A stretch of 64,000 bases of DNA from Thermodesulfobacteriota bacterium. Its GTDB lineage: Bacteria > Desulfobacterota_D > UBA1144 > Nemesobacterales > UBA2774. Shown here piece after piece: positions 18,381-26,259 of this stretch. The DNA is taken from the NCBI GenBank assembly GCA_040754335.1, contig JBFMCV010000004.1, positions 310,001 through 374,000 on the forward strand, given 5' to 3'. The first letter of the stretch is position 1; the number at the start of each line of letters is the position of its first letter. The translations under genes and the position numbers were made by a program. The notes beneath the pieces were generated by a model. It searched no databases. It saw nothing but the letters and a program-made list of their open reading frames with translations, and was not told the DNA's origin.

Positions 18381-18929
18381 TTAAGGTTTGTGAAGCTTCG
18401 CTCCGCATTCGGAGCAAAAATGGCTGCTGCCCGGAATCCTGCCCCCGCACCGGCTGCAATATATATAATCACCGTCGGGCAAATTTTTGAATATATCCAT
18501 TGCGTTCGCAACCGCCACTTTAACGGTTTCTTCGAGCTTCGCACAGTGGTGGGAGGCCTGCCTCGGGAATTCAATAATGTCTTCGTGCCCCGGAGAGGTG
18601 ATCGAGATCCTGGGCTCGGTGTTATCGAGCTCATAAAATATCTGCGAGATGCCGGAGAGGGGGATGTCCCTGAACCTCTTGAACACCGACGAATTCCTGG
18701 CGATTATTATCCTGTGGCTAGTCAGGATGAACCATGAGTTGAAGAACGTGTTGCTGTCGATGAACCTGGGAGCTTTATATATGGCCCGCCAGTTTAGTAG
18801 AGTAACGAGTATGCTCTCTTCTTCCCTGATGTATTTTTCGACGCCTTGTCTTATCCCGTGCGGGAGCTCGGTGTAGTTCCTCGTCTCGAACATGCCTATT
18901 ATATTTCTCACTGCGTCCATTATCGCCAT
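18381..18929 (-). CDS. PH-like domain protein with C-terminal zinc ribbon
   Basis: A 182-residue cytoplasmic protein of unknown role. Its middle (about residues 40-120) has the strand pattern of bacterial PH-like domains: 'WFILTSHRIIIARNS', then 'DIPLSGISQIFYEL'. The C-terminus is a zinc ribbon with two CxxC pairs (YCSRCGG and FCSECGA). The start is set at 18929, where ATG overlaps the asd stop (TGATG); a longer open frame into asd is not protein-like. The coupling to asd suggests steady co-expression, though no metabolic link is evident. I do not recognise a named family beyond the two modules. Confidence 0.65.
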   Translation of the reverse strand: MAIMDAVRNIIGMFETRNYTELPHGIRQGVEKYIREEESILVTLLNWRAIYKAPRFIDSNTFFNSWFILTSHRIIIARNSSVFKRFRDIPLSGISQIFYELDNTEPRISITSPGHEDIIEFPRQASHHCAKLEETVKVAVANAMDIFKNLPDGDYIYCSRCGGRIPGSSHFCSECGAKLHKP

Positions 18930-19951
18930 CAGATATGGTCCCTGATAAGGAGCTCCGCGATCTGAATCGCGTTCAGCGCTGCTCCCTTCCTGAGCTGGTC
19001 TCCCACGACCCAGAAGCTGAGCCCCGCGGGAACGGTATAATCTTCTCTTATCCTCCCCACAAGGCATTCGTCCTTGCCTGCCGCATCTATCGGCATCGGG
19101 TATTTGAGGTTCTGGGGCTCGTCCACCACCTTGACACCGGGGAATTTACTCAGGGCCTCCCTTGCCTCCCTGGGGGTTATCCTCTTTTCCGTCTCGATGT
19201 TGACTGAGACCGAGTGCGCCCTGAACACGGGCACCCTTACCGTCGTCGCGGTTACGGCTATTGTGTCGTCTTCGAGTATCTTGCGGGTCTCGTTATGGAG
19301 CTTCATCTCCTCTTTCGTATAGCCGTTCTCGAGGAAGCTGTCGATGTGGGGGAGGAGGTTGAACGCGATCTGGTGGGGGAATGTTCTCGCTTTTATTTCT
19401 TTGGAATGCGCCCAGGCGAGCGTCTGACTGCGGAGCTCCTCGATTGCCTGTGCTCCTGCGCCCGAGACAGCCTGGTAGCTCGATGCGACTACTCTCCTGA
19501 TCCTGCCCAGGTCGTGAAGCGGCTTGAGAGCCATGATAGTGACCGCGGTCGTGCAGTTAGGGTTGGCTATAATGCCCCTTTTCTTATACATGCCGACCGC
19601 GTGAGGGTTTATTTCCGGCACTACAAGCGGTATGTCTTCTTCCATCCGGAATGCGGAGCTGTTATCGACGACGACCGCCCCCGCCTCCACAGCGGCAGGC
19701 GCGAATTCTCTGCTCCTCGACGCCCCTGCGGAAAAGAGCGCTATGTCTATTCCTCCGAATGAGTTCCCGTCCAGTTTTTTTATTGTTAAGGTGCCGCCGT
19801 TATATTCGACCTCTTTCCCCTCGGACCTCTCGGACGCTAGGAGCCTGAGCTCTTTCACGGGAAAGCTCCTTTCCCTGAGTATGCTCATCATCTCTTCTCC
19901 GACCGCTCCCGTCGCTCCAACTATCGCGACGTTATAACCGTTACTCTTCAT
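18929..19951 (-). CDS. asd: Aspartate-semialdehyde dehydrogenase
   Basis: NADPH-dependent reduction of aspartyl phosphate to the semialdehyde, branch point for lysine, methionine and threonine. The nucleotide loop GATGAVGEEM starts at residue 12, the catalytic Cys133 is in NPNCTTA, and the catalytic His is in FRAHSVSV. Length of 340 residues matches the group typical of Gram-positives and many deep-branching bacteria. It lies between the RpiB-like gene and the zinc-ribbon gene on the minus strand, with dapA downstream. Confidence 0.95.
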   Translation of the reverse strand: MKSNGYNVAIVGATGAVGEEMMSILRERSFPVKELRLLASERSEGKEVEYNGGTLTIKKLDGNSFGGIDIALFSAGASRSREFAPAAVEAGAVVVDNSSAFRMEEDIPLVVPEINPHAVGMYKKRGIIANPNCTTAVTIMALKPLHDLGRIRRVVASSYQAVSGAGAQAIEELRSQTLAWAHSKEIKARTFPHQIAFNLLPHIDSFLENGYTKEEMKLHNETRKILEDDTIAVTATTVRVPVFRAHSVSVNIETEKRITPREAREALSKFPGVKVVDEPQNLKYPMPIDAAGKDECLVGRIREDYTVPAGLSFWVVGDQLRKGAALNAIQIAELLIRDHI

Positions 19952-19989
19952 TTCTTCCTCCGGATTTTATCGCGTGCTTCCGGTACTGC

Positions 19990-20433
19990 TTACCGGCAAT
20001 ATTTTTTTTCGATCTCGCTTACCTTATCGATGTTGTTCTTCTCGTTCTCATCTGGTCCCGTGCTCAGCCAGGCGTCGAGTATTTCACCGGCCACGACCGG
20101 GGAAGTCGCCCTAAGACCCATGGCAAGCACGTTGGCGTCGTTCCATTTCCTCGCTCCCTCTGCGGTCCTTGAGTCCTGGCAGAGGGCGGCTCTTATTCCG
20201 GGCACCTTGTTTGCCGCTATACTGACCCCTGTTCCCGTCCAGCAGAAGAGTATACCCTGATCGCAGGCCCCTTCACTCACCCTTTCAGATACCTCGCGGG
20301 CGACGTCCGTCCACCCAAGATTTTCCCCCTTGAGTGGCCCGTGAAGCTCGACCTCGATTCCCCTTTTCCGAAGCTCCTCTATTACGAAGTCAGTCAGGTA
20401 TGTGCGCTCGTCGCTTCCGACCGCTATCTTCAT
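19990..20433 (-). CDS. RpiB/LacAB family sugar-phosphate isomerase
   Basis: A 147-residue member of the RpiB/LacA/LacB family, which interconverts aldose and ketose phosphates such as ribose 5-phosphate and ribulose 5-phosphate. The catalytic Cys64 and phosphate loop are present in FCWTGTGVSIAANKVPGIRAAL. The usual SDHAG near the N-terminus reads SDERT here, and the second catalytic His is replaced by Trp (KWNDAN). Start 20433 is chosen over an in-frame start at 20493 because GAGG lies 8 nt upstream and the family begins MKIAxGSD. Whether it is a true ribose-5-phosphate isomerase is uncertain. Confidence 0.75.
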   Translation of the reverse strand: MKIAVGSDERTYLTDFVIEELRKRGIEVELHGPLKGENLGWTDVAREVSERVSEGACDQGILFCWTGTGVSIAANKVPGIRAALCQDSRTAEGARKWNDANVLAMGLRATSPVVAGEILDAWLSTGPDENEKNNIDKVSEIEKKYCR

Positions 20434-20547
20434 ACGGTAAACCTCATGCCCCCCTTTCTCTAGTATTCTAAATGTGTTGCACCCGGTCTTCAAGCTCGGC
20501 AGGGAGATTAGCGGAATCTCATCCGTCTAAGGCTGGCCTCGTGAGAG

Positions 20548-20877
20548 TCAGCTCCGGAATTTGATTATCTTGACCTTTTCCATGGTAACGATGCCGTTCT
20601 CAATACTCTCCTCGAGATAAGGAAGCAGCAACTTTATTTTCTCTTCGTCGTCCACTATTTCTATTATGATCGGCAGGTCCTCGGACAGCCGGAGTATTTT
20701 CGCCGTGTGTATCTTGCTGTTGGCGCCGTATCCCATTATGCCCCTGATCACCGTCGCCCCCGCTATATGGAGCTCCCTTGCCTTGTACACAATATATTCG
20801 TAAAGAGCTTTGCCGTCATAGCTGTCGCTCTCGCCTATGAATATCCTTAACAGCAGCTCCTCTTTGAAAATGTTCAT
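20548..20877 (-). CDS. DUF190 protein, partner of the fluoride channel
   Basis: A 109-residue DUF190 protein (PII-like ferredoxin fold: 'LLRIFIGESDSYDGKALYEYI' and 'GATVIRGIMGYGANSKIH', then 'LSEDLPIIIEIVDDEEKI'). This family is often found beside crcB/fluC and may regulate it in the way PII proteins act on transporters; that function is not proven. It starts 9 bp after the fluC stop, so the two form an operon. Confidence 0.88.
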   Translation of the reverse strand: MNIFKEELLLRIFIGESDSYDGKALYEYIVYKARELHIAGATVIRGIMGYGANSKIHTAKILRLSEDLPIIIEIVDDEEKIKLLLPYLEESIENGIVTMEKVKIIKFRS

Positions 20878-20886
20878 CCCGGCCTC

Positions 20887-21273
20887 CTACCTCACGATAT
20901 TGAACAGAAATCTCGCCGCGATAAAGCCTAGAAATACCATTCCGAGACCGAGGATGTTGCTCCCGAGAAAGTTCAGCAGCGCGTATCCCAATTCCTTCTC
21001 TCTCAGCAGGTTGAAGGTCTCGAGCCCGTACGTCGAGAAGGTCGTATAAGCCCCCAAAATTCCGATGAATAAGAACGACCTCATGTGAGGAGAGAAATAA
21101 AGGTTCTCGAACATCTGCCAGAGGAACCCTATGATCAGGCAGCCTGAGAGGTTGACGACGAGGGTCCCCCAGGGGAATACGCCATTCGTGCAGCTATGAA
21201 CGAAGCCGGATACCGAATACCTGAGAAGGGCTCCGGCTGCGCCTCCTATAGCGATGTATATCAGATTCGTCAT
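20887..21273 (-). CDS. crcB: Fluoride channel/exporter CrcB (FluC)
   Basis: A 128-residue four-helix protein that forms dual-topology dimers letting fluoride leave the cell. Conserved marks are GGAAGALLRYSVS at the start, the pore Asn in VNLSGCLIIG, and the phenylalanine box GAYTTFSTYGLE. Length is typical of homodimeric Fluc proteins, and only one copy is seen here. It leads an operon with DUF190. I searched the 110 bp upstream for the crcB riboswitch consensus and did not see it. Confidence 0.95.
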   Translation of the reverse strand: MTNLIYIAIGGAAGALLRYSVSGFVHSCTNGVFPWGTLVVNLSGCLIIGFLWQMFENLYFSPHMRSFLFIGILGAYTTFSTYGLETFNLLREKELGYALLNFLGSNILGLGMVFLGFIAARFLFNIVR

Positions 21274-21409
21274 TGTCGCCCCCGGATCGGATTATTTCAG
21301 GATCGGATGCAGGAAAATCATAACATATAAGGGATTATTTGTACCCTTGTGGAATTTACCCGTCAATTAAAGTAATTTTAATTCGGTGGAGGGCCTCGAA
21401 GGTCTGAAG

Positions 21410-22180
21410 ATGTCCTGGAATCCGGAGCTTTATCACAAATTCCAATCCGAGAGATTCGCGCCGTTCGAAGACCTGATGAACCTTATCGTTGTCAGTCACG
21501 GTCTCAGGGTTATAGACCTCGGTTGCGGCACAGGCGAGCTCACGCGCATGCTGGCGGACCGGCTTCCCGGAAGCGACGTGCTCGGTATCGATTCCTCTCC
21601 CGAGATGCTCGAGCAGGCGAAGTCGAAAGAGAGAGAGGGGTTGAGGTTTGAGCTAAGGTCGATTGAAGAGGTCGGCGGGGAGTGGGAGCTCGTTTTTTCA
21701 AACGCGGCGATACAGTGGGTGGAGGACCATGCGGAGCTCGTTCCGTCGCTGTTTAACCTGGTCAGTCCGGGAGGCCAGATCGCGGTGCAGTTACCCTCTA
21801 ATCACAACCACGAAACCCAGCTGCTCATTCACGAAATAGCGAAGGAGCCCCCCTTCACGGATGCGCTCAAGGGCTGGTCTAGGAAGTCCCCGGTGCTGTC
21901 AATTAATTCATACGCGGAGCTTCTTTATAAGTGCGGAGGTATGAACATAGTTGTTTTTGAGAAGGTATTCCCTCACGTAATGAGGGATACGGATGCCGTT
22001 GCGGACTGGCTTTCGGGTACAATGCTGAGGCCTTATTTCGAGCGTCTGCCCGGGGAGCTTCGCGGCAAATTCGTGGATAGTTACAGGAAGAGGTTGAGGA
22101 GGCTATATCCGTCTGACCCTGTGTTCTATCCGTTCAGACGCATATTCTTTTCGGCGATGAAAACAAATCTGCAGGGATAG
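21410..22180 (+). CDS. Class I SAM methyltransferase, trans-aconitate methyltransferase-like
   Basis: A 256-residue Rossmann-fold methyltransferase. Motif I is VIDLGCGTGELTRML, then GIDSSPEMLEQAK (motif II) and 'LVFSNAAIQWVEDH' (motif IV). The 'SNAAIQWV' run and the substrate region 'YAELLYKCGG...WLSGTMLRPYFERL' resemble Tam, which methylates trans-aconitate. ATG 21410 is chosen because AAGG lies just upstream; an in-frame GTG at 21386 would add eight residues. Single gene, divergent from the fluoride channel. Confidence 0.8.
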   Translation: MSWNPELYHKFQSERFAPFEDLMNLIVVSHGLRVIDLGCGTGELTRMLADRLPGSDVLGIDSSPEMLEQAKSKEREGLRFELRSIEEVGGEWELVFSNAAIQWVEDHAELVPSLFNLVSPGGQIAVQLPSNHNHETQLLIHEIAKEPPFTDALKGWSRKSPVLSINSYAELLYKCGGMNIVVFEKVFPHVMRDTDAVADWLSGTMLRPYFERLPGELRGKFVDSYRKRLRRLYPSDPVFYPFRRIFFSAMKTNLQG

Positions 22181-22218
22181 TCAAATAAAGAACGGGCCGG
22201 CGGATCGAGGAGACACGG

Positions 22219-22887
22219 ATGTCTGAAAAGAGATTCTCAAAAAGAGAGGCGATAGAGTTCGGATGGCGGACGATGAGGGAGAACCTGGGGCTATTCATCG
22301 GGTTCCTGGTCGTTTCGGCGCTGGCAAGCCTGTTCCTGAGCGGGTTCGCTGACCTCTTTCAGAAACGCCTGCCGTTCTTATCCCTGGTATTCAACCTCGG
22401 GTACATTCTTCTGACGATTGCGATAAATATCGTCGGCATCAAGATCGCGCTCAAGTTCTGCGACAACGACCAAAGGACGCTCGCGGAGGTGATATCGTTT
22501 ACACCATCCCTATTCTTGAAGTTCACTGCGGGCTATATACTCTACAGTCTCCTGGTCGCAGCGGGCCTGATCTTGCTGATAGTCCCGGGCCTCATTTTTA
22601 TGGTGAAGTATCAATACGTAATCTATTACATAGCGGACAGGGATGCGGATATAGGAGAGGCCTTTAAAAAAAGCTCGGATATAACCTGGGGGATCAAGTG
22701 GGAGCTTTTCGTGTTCCTGATATTATTATCGTTGATCAACATGGCCGGCGTCATATGCTTCTTCGTGGGCTTGCTGGTCACGATACCGGTCACTATGGTC
22801 GCTATGGCATACGTTTATAGAAAGTTGTCGGGCTCTTCTGCCGGCGGAACACTGAATCCGTTTCAGGCGCCGCGCCAGGCAGTCTGA
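22219..22887 (+). CDS. Polytopic membrane protein (YciC/DUF975-like)
   Basis: A 222-residue integral membrane protein with about five to six helices. It shows the pattern seen in DUF975/YciC-like proteins: an amphipathic start (FGWRTMRENLGLFIGF), 'IVPGLIFMVKYQYVIYYIAD', and 'EAFKKSSDITWGIKWELFVF'. No catalytic residues stand out. The Arg/Lys-rich N-terminus places it in the cytoplasm. It is followed after ~30 bp by a second small membrane protein and a GNAT gene, all on the plus strand; a short operon is likely. Function unknown. Confidence 0.7.
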   Translation: MSEKRFSKREAIEFGWRTMRENLGLFIGFLVVSALASLFLSGFADLFQKRLPFLSLVFNLGYILLTIAINIVGIKIALKFCDNDQRTLAEVISFTPSLFLKFTAGYILYSLLVAAGLILLIVPGLIFMVKYQYVIYYIADRDADIGEAFKKSSDITWGIKWELFVFLILLSLINMAGVICFFVGLLVTIPVTMVAMAYVYRKLSGSSAGGTLNPFQAPRQAV

Positions 22888-22916
22888 GGTAAATTTACAA
22901 AGGGTCGGCTCCGAAA

Positions 22917-23363
22917 TTGAGCGTGGTCTACAGGCATACACAGATCGGGTATCTGATGTTTTTAGTTATAGGGACCGGGCTCTACTTGCTGCTGAACTTC
23001 TTCTATCTTCACGGGTTCAGTATATTCTTTGTAGTTGTTTTTGTAGCGCTTGCCGTCTGCCTTGTTTTATTTGCCGCATTGACGGTGAAAGTCGACAGCC
23101 GGGATGTACATCTCCGTTTCGGTATCGGATTTATACGAAAAAAGTTCCCGGTAAGCGGGATCGAATCAGCCGGTATAGTCAGGAACCCCTGGTATTACGG
23201 ATGGGGCATAAGGAAGACGCCCGACGGCTGGCTCTATAACGTATCCGGCATGATAGCTGTAGAGCTCCGGATGAAAAGCGGGGAGAGATACAGGATTGGG
23301 ACAAACGACCCTTCGGGGTTACTTAACGCGATTGAGGCGGTCATTCCGGCTAAAGGAGACTGA
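22917..23363 (+). CDS. Small two-span membrane protein with PH-like tail
   Basis: About 148 residues: two hydrophobic helices (about 10-30 and 33-57), then a beta-rich domain with 'DVHLRFGIGFIRKKFPVSGI' and 'GWGIRKTPDGWLYNVSG...VELRMKSGERYRIGTNDP', a pattern of conserved hypothetical PH-like membrane proteins. The start is uncertain: TTG 22917 with AAGGG 12 nt upstream is used; GTG 22923 or ATG 22956 are alternatives. The 'RIGTNDP' run suggests a compact beta-hairpin rather than an active site. No function is claimed. Confidence 0.6.
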   Translation: MSVVYRHTQIGYLMFLVIGTGLYLLLNFFYLHGFSIFFVVVFVALAVCLVLFAALTVKVDSRDVHLRFGIGFIRKKFPVSGIESAGIVRNPWYYGWGIRKTPDGWLYNVSGMIAVELRMKSGERYRIGTNDPSGLLNAIEAVIPAKGD

Positions 23364-23376
23364 CTACGGTCTGATT

Positions 23377-23934
23377 ATGAATGACCAGTTCAAACTTAGG
23401 ATAGAAACTGATATCGAGCTCGAGCTCCTCGCGGACGGCCACGCCGAGGAGCTATTCGCCTTGACGGACAGGAACAGGGAGTATCTCCGCAGATGGCTCC
23501 CCTGGCTCGACAGCAACAAATACCTTCAGAACACCGTTGATTTCATAAAGTTCAGCAAAAAGCAGTATGAGGAAAACAGCAGTCTGCAGCTATGTATCAT
23601 GTACAAGGGCGAACTTGCCGGTGTGATAGGCTTTAACAAGGTCGACTGGCTCAATCACTCTACCGGTATCGGGTACTGGTTATCCGAGGACTGTCAGGGG
23701 AAGGGGATAATGACCGCATCGTGCGGGTGTCTTCTCGAATACGCGTTCGGCAACCTGGGGATGAACCGCGCAGAGATAAGGTGCGCGGTCGAGAACAGGC
23801 GGAGCAGGGCTATTCCCGAGAGGCTCGGGTTCACTGAGGAGGGGACCATACGGCAAGCGGAGTGGCTCTATGACCATTACGTGGACCACGTCGTTTACGG
23901 CCTCCTGAGGGAGGAATGGAAGGGCGGGGTTTGA
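23377..23934 (+). CDS. GNAT N-acetyltransferase, RimJ/RimL-like
   Basis: A 185-residue acetyl-CoA dependent transferase. 'IETDIELELLADGHAEELFALTDRN' is the usual start of RimL-type proteins that acetylate ribosomal proteins or small amines. The acetyl-CoA loop reads SEDCQGKGIMTASCGCLLEYAF (Q/R-x-x-G-x-G/A type), followed by NRAEIRCAVENRRSRAIPERLGF and the terminal YGLLREEW. The start at 23377 replaces an in-frame start at 23296 that would run back into the previous gene. The substrate is unknown; RimL/YdaF-like is only a resemblance. Confidence 0.8.
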   Translation: MNDQFKLRIETDIELELLADGHAEELFALTDRNREYLRRWLPWLDSNKYLQNTVDFIKFSKKQYEENSSLQLCIMYKGELAGVIGFNKVDWLNHSTGIGYWLSEDCQGKGIMTASCGCLLEYAFGNLGMNRAEIRCAVENRRSRAIPERLGFTEEGTIRQAEWLYDHYVDHVVYGLLREEWKGGV

Positions 23935-23972
23935 TATATTATTATGCAGCAAGCTGCCTTTGATCACGGGAT

Positions 23973-24013
23973 AAAAAAACCCTCCTAAATCCAGTGAGGA
24001 AGTAGGAGGGTTT
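23973..24013 (-). terminator. Strong intrinsic terminator, small-peptide unit
   Basis: A perfect 11-bp stem (23977-23987 with 24003-24013) and a 15-nt loop. Read on the minus strand it ends in a run of seven T. It lies 30 bp after the stop of the 26-residue ORF. On the plus strand the stem is followed by only three T, so it may also stop the GNAT transcript, less well. Confidence 0.75.
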
Positions 24014-24043
24014 AAGAGAAGCAAAAGGCAAGATGTAGTTAAG

Positions 24044-24124
24044 CTATGAAAAAAGCACTATAATCAAACCCGCGAAAATTGTTGAATATAATGCTAAATC
24101 TGCGAACCCGTAAGTTTTGTTCAT
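24044..24124 (-). CDS. 26-residue hydrophobic peptide gene
   Basis: A short ORF with its own promoter (24144-24173), a GAGG ribosome binding site (plus 24133-24136) 8 nt before the ATG, and a strong terminator after it. The peptide starts MNKTYGFADLALYS and ends in a hydrophobic run (about residues 12-26, Ile/Phe/Leu/Val), so it can form one short membrane helix. Such peptides often regulate or stabilise membrane complexes, or act as type I toxin-like peptides; which, if either, cannot be told. I recognise no family. It fills part of the otherwise gene-free stretch 23935-24339, whose remaining 24174-24339 is AT-rich with no further gene seen. Confidence 0.5.
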   Translation of the reverse strand: MNKTYGFADLALYSTIFAGLIIVLFS

Positions 24125-24143
24125 CGCCGCATCCTCTTTAAAA

Positions 24144-24173
24144 ATCATAGTCTATTAACATATAGTCCATCAA
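24144..24173 (-). promoter_or_regulatory. Promoter of the 26-residue peptide gene
   Basis: Minus strand TTGATG (plus 24168-24173), 18-bp AT-rich spacer and TATGAT (plus 24144-24149). The predicted transcript starts near 24137, directly before the ribosome binding site. Confidence 0.6.
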
Positions 24174-24339
24174 GGTTTAATTTGTTATAAATTAAAAGTT
24201 TTATTGCTCAGGTTGCCTTAAAACTATTGTATTAATACTTAAGTTAGAACTCGGTCTGAATCTTGCCGGAGTACTGATTTCTATATATTCAGCGTAATGT
24301 ATGGTTAGGCATCTGTTTTAGGTCCGGGTGTCGGGCCGG

Positions 24340-25152
24340 TCAGGGCTTTTTCGAAATGATGAGGTGGTTGGCCGCCCTTCCCTCGTCGATCAGCCTGAGG
24401 TATGTATCGAAATACTCGATGTGGTAGTCGGTATTCTCCCTGCCCTGTTCCTTTACGATCTCGTCGTAGTGTTTCTTGTACGCGTCGCCCCATTTCTTGT
24501 TCTGAACCCTGAAGTCGGATACGTACTCCGTGATCTCCTCGATCTGAAATCCGGCTTCCCGGAGTTTGGCCCGGTAATTAGAGAGGGAGTCGTAGTACTG
24601 GGGGATGAGGTAACCGCGCGCCATTTTTCTCGCTACTTCGGGGTCGTCGGGCATGTCGAACGTCCCGCTTAGAAACGCCCATATTCCTCCTTTCTTCAAA
24701 ACTCTGAGCACTTCCCTGAATAGCCCTGCTTTGTCCTCGAATACGTTCATGACGTTCAAGCTTATTGCTGTGTCGAAGGTGCTGTCGGCAAAGGGGGTTT
24801 TCATCGCATCCCCGAGATGGAATTCGGTTTTTCCCTCCAGGCCTGACTGTTTTGCGATCTTCCCGGCCATATTCACCCCGACGTCGGAGATATCCACCCC
24901 CGCTATCCTGCACCCCGTTCTGCTCGCTATGTATATGGCGGGGCCGCCGACGCCGCTCCCTACGTCGAGCACGTAGGTATCACTGCCGATGCGGAGTCTC
25001 CGTATGAGGTCGTCGAGGTATGAGGGAGTTATGAAGGACTGCTGTCCTATGTCGTTTTCCTTGCCCCATATGGAATCCCTAATGAGCCTGTTGGCCGGGC
25101 TGTCTATCTGGTGGAGTATCGAATAGTCGACCCCGATATTTTTCTCGCTCAT
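24340..25152 (-). CDS. Class I SAM-dependent methyltransferase
   Basis: A 270-residue methyltransferase with motif I VLDVGSGVGGPAIYIA, motif II CRIAGVDISDVGVN, and 'FDTAISLNVMNVFEDK' as motif IV. The layout is close to sarcosine/dimethylglycine-type and UbiE/COQ5-like small-molecule methyltransferases, including the 'DYSILHQIDSPANRLIRDSI' start. The C-terminal region ('YVSDFRVQNKKWGDAYKKHY') is variable and probably sets substrate choice. It is a lone gene on the minus strand; no partner enzyme is evident, so the substrate is not called. Confidence 0.8.
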   Translation of the reverse strand: MSEKNIGVDYSILHQIDSPANRLIRDSIWGKENDIGQQSFITPSYLDDLIRRLRIGSDTYVLDVGSGVGGPAIYIASRTGCRIAGVDISDVGVNMAGKIAKQSGLEGKTEFHLGDAMKTPFADSTFDTAISLNVMNVFEDKAGLFREVLRVLKKGGIWAFLSGTFDMPDDPEVARKMARGYLIPQYYDSLSNYRAKLREAGFQIEEITEYVSDFRVQNKKWGDAYKKHYDEIVKEQGRENTDYHIEYFDTYLRLIDEGRAANHLIISKKP

Positions 25153-25262
25153 ACACTTATCTCCGTGGATTGCTTCGGCGTTCGCCGTTATGGTGGAAAG
25201 CTCTCTTTGTAAATAATATCCGCATCCGGATACGTCTCTAAAGTTATTATTTTAGTAACAGA

Positions 25263-26030
25263 TCATTTCGCGCTCATGCCCCCGTCGACAGAGAGCATCG
25301 CGCCCGTAATGAACCTGATCCTGTCGTCGCAGAGATAGAGCACCGCGTGTGCGATCTCCTCCGGCTGTGCGAGGCGGCCTATCGGGTGAACCGAGATATA
25401 CCGCTTTTCGCCGAGCACCCTGTCCCCCCATTCTTCGAACAGCTTGTCCATCATTGGGGTGTATATCGTCCCGGGGCAGACTGCGTTGACCCTGATGCCC
25501 TTATCCGCGTATTCGAGAGCCATGCTTCTCGTGAGCTGGTTCACGGCGCCTTTTGAAGCGCTGTACGCAGCGAACCCCGCAGCCGATGCCTTGAGTCCGA
25601 GTATAGACGAGTTATTCACGATCGAACCTCCCCCTTGTCTTATCATGTGGGGGAGCGTGTGCTTGGACATGAGATAAACGCCTTTGACGTTCACGTCGAA
25701 CGTCTCGTCCCATACGCAGGTATCCGTCTCGTGTGTGTTCGATCTGTAGCAGACCCCTGCGTTATTGAAAAGAATGTCTATGCGGCCGTATTCGCCGATT
25801 GTACTTTCTACTGTTTGAATGCACTCGGATTCGTTCGAGACGTCGCTCACCCGGTAGCTTATGCCGGCTCCTGATTTACCTATCTCTTCGGCCGTTTCTA
25901 TCAGCCTCTCTTCCGTTCTTCCGGTAATGACGACGTTAGCCCCTTCTTTCGCGAACAGGCTGGCCGTCGCCTTCCCGATCCCCGTGCCTCCCCCCGTGAT
26001 TATGGCCGTCTTGCCTCTCAATTTCTCCAT
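25263..26030 (-). CDS. Short-chain dehydrogenase/reductase (SDR)
   Basis: A 255-residue classical SDR. The cofactor motif is TGGGTGIGK (residues ~12-20) followed by 'NVVITGRTEERL', where the Arg after TG suggests NADP(H). NNAG is present and the catalytic YSASK with an upstream Ser (NSSILGLKAS) is intact. 'AVCPGTIYTPMMD' and the final GAMLSVDGGMSAK are typical. The substrate is unknown; the family spans sugar, steroid and fatty-acyl reductases. Divergent from the alpha-2-macroglobulin gene. Confidence 0.88.
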   Translation of the reverse strand: MEKLRGKTAIITGGGTGIGKATASLFAKEGANVVITGRTEERLIETAEEIGKSGAGISYRVSDVSNESECIQTVESTIGEYGRIDILFNNAGVCYRSNTHETDTCVWDETFDVNVKGVYLMSKHTLPHMIRQGGGSIVNNSSILGLKASAAGFAAYSASKGAVNQLTRSMALEYADKGIRVNAVCPGTIYTPMMDKLFEEWGDRVLGEKRYISVHPIGRLAQPEEIAHAVLYLCDDRIRFITGAMLSVDGGMSAK

Positions 26031-26191
26031 AGAATGTTCTTCTGAATAATGTGGAATGTGATAAGTATGTACGAGTCGGGTGTTTTATCAATATATCGAC
26101 CATTCCCGCGGATCTCTGTGAATATACAGGGCTCCTCTTTTCCGCTCTCCCGCTATTTAGTTTTTTTTCCGTTGTTTTATAATCTCTTATC

Positions 26192-26218
26192 TTGATTTAA
26201 CCGGAAGGGATTTATAAT
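26192..26218 (+). promoter_or_regulatory. Promoter of the alpha-2-macroglobulin/PBP1C operon
   Basis: TTGATT (26192-26197), 15-bp spacer and a perfect TATAAT (26213-26218), 42 nt before the ATG at 26260. A second TATAAT lies at 26178-26183. AGAGAGGA precedes the start codon. Confidence 0.5.
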
Positions 26219-26259
26219 TGGTAGTGTCCCGAATTTAACTAAAAAGAGAGGATGATAAA

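Noticed and set aside
21274-21409. Fluoride riboswitch ahead of crcB
   Set aside because: The conserved core of the crcB motif is not visible on the minus strand.
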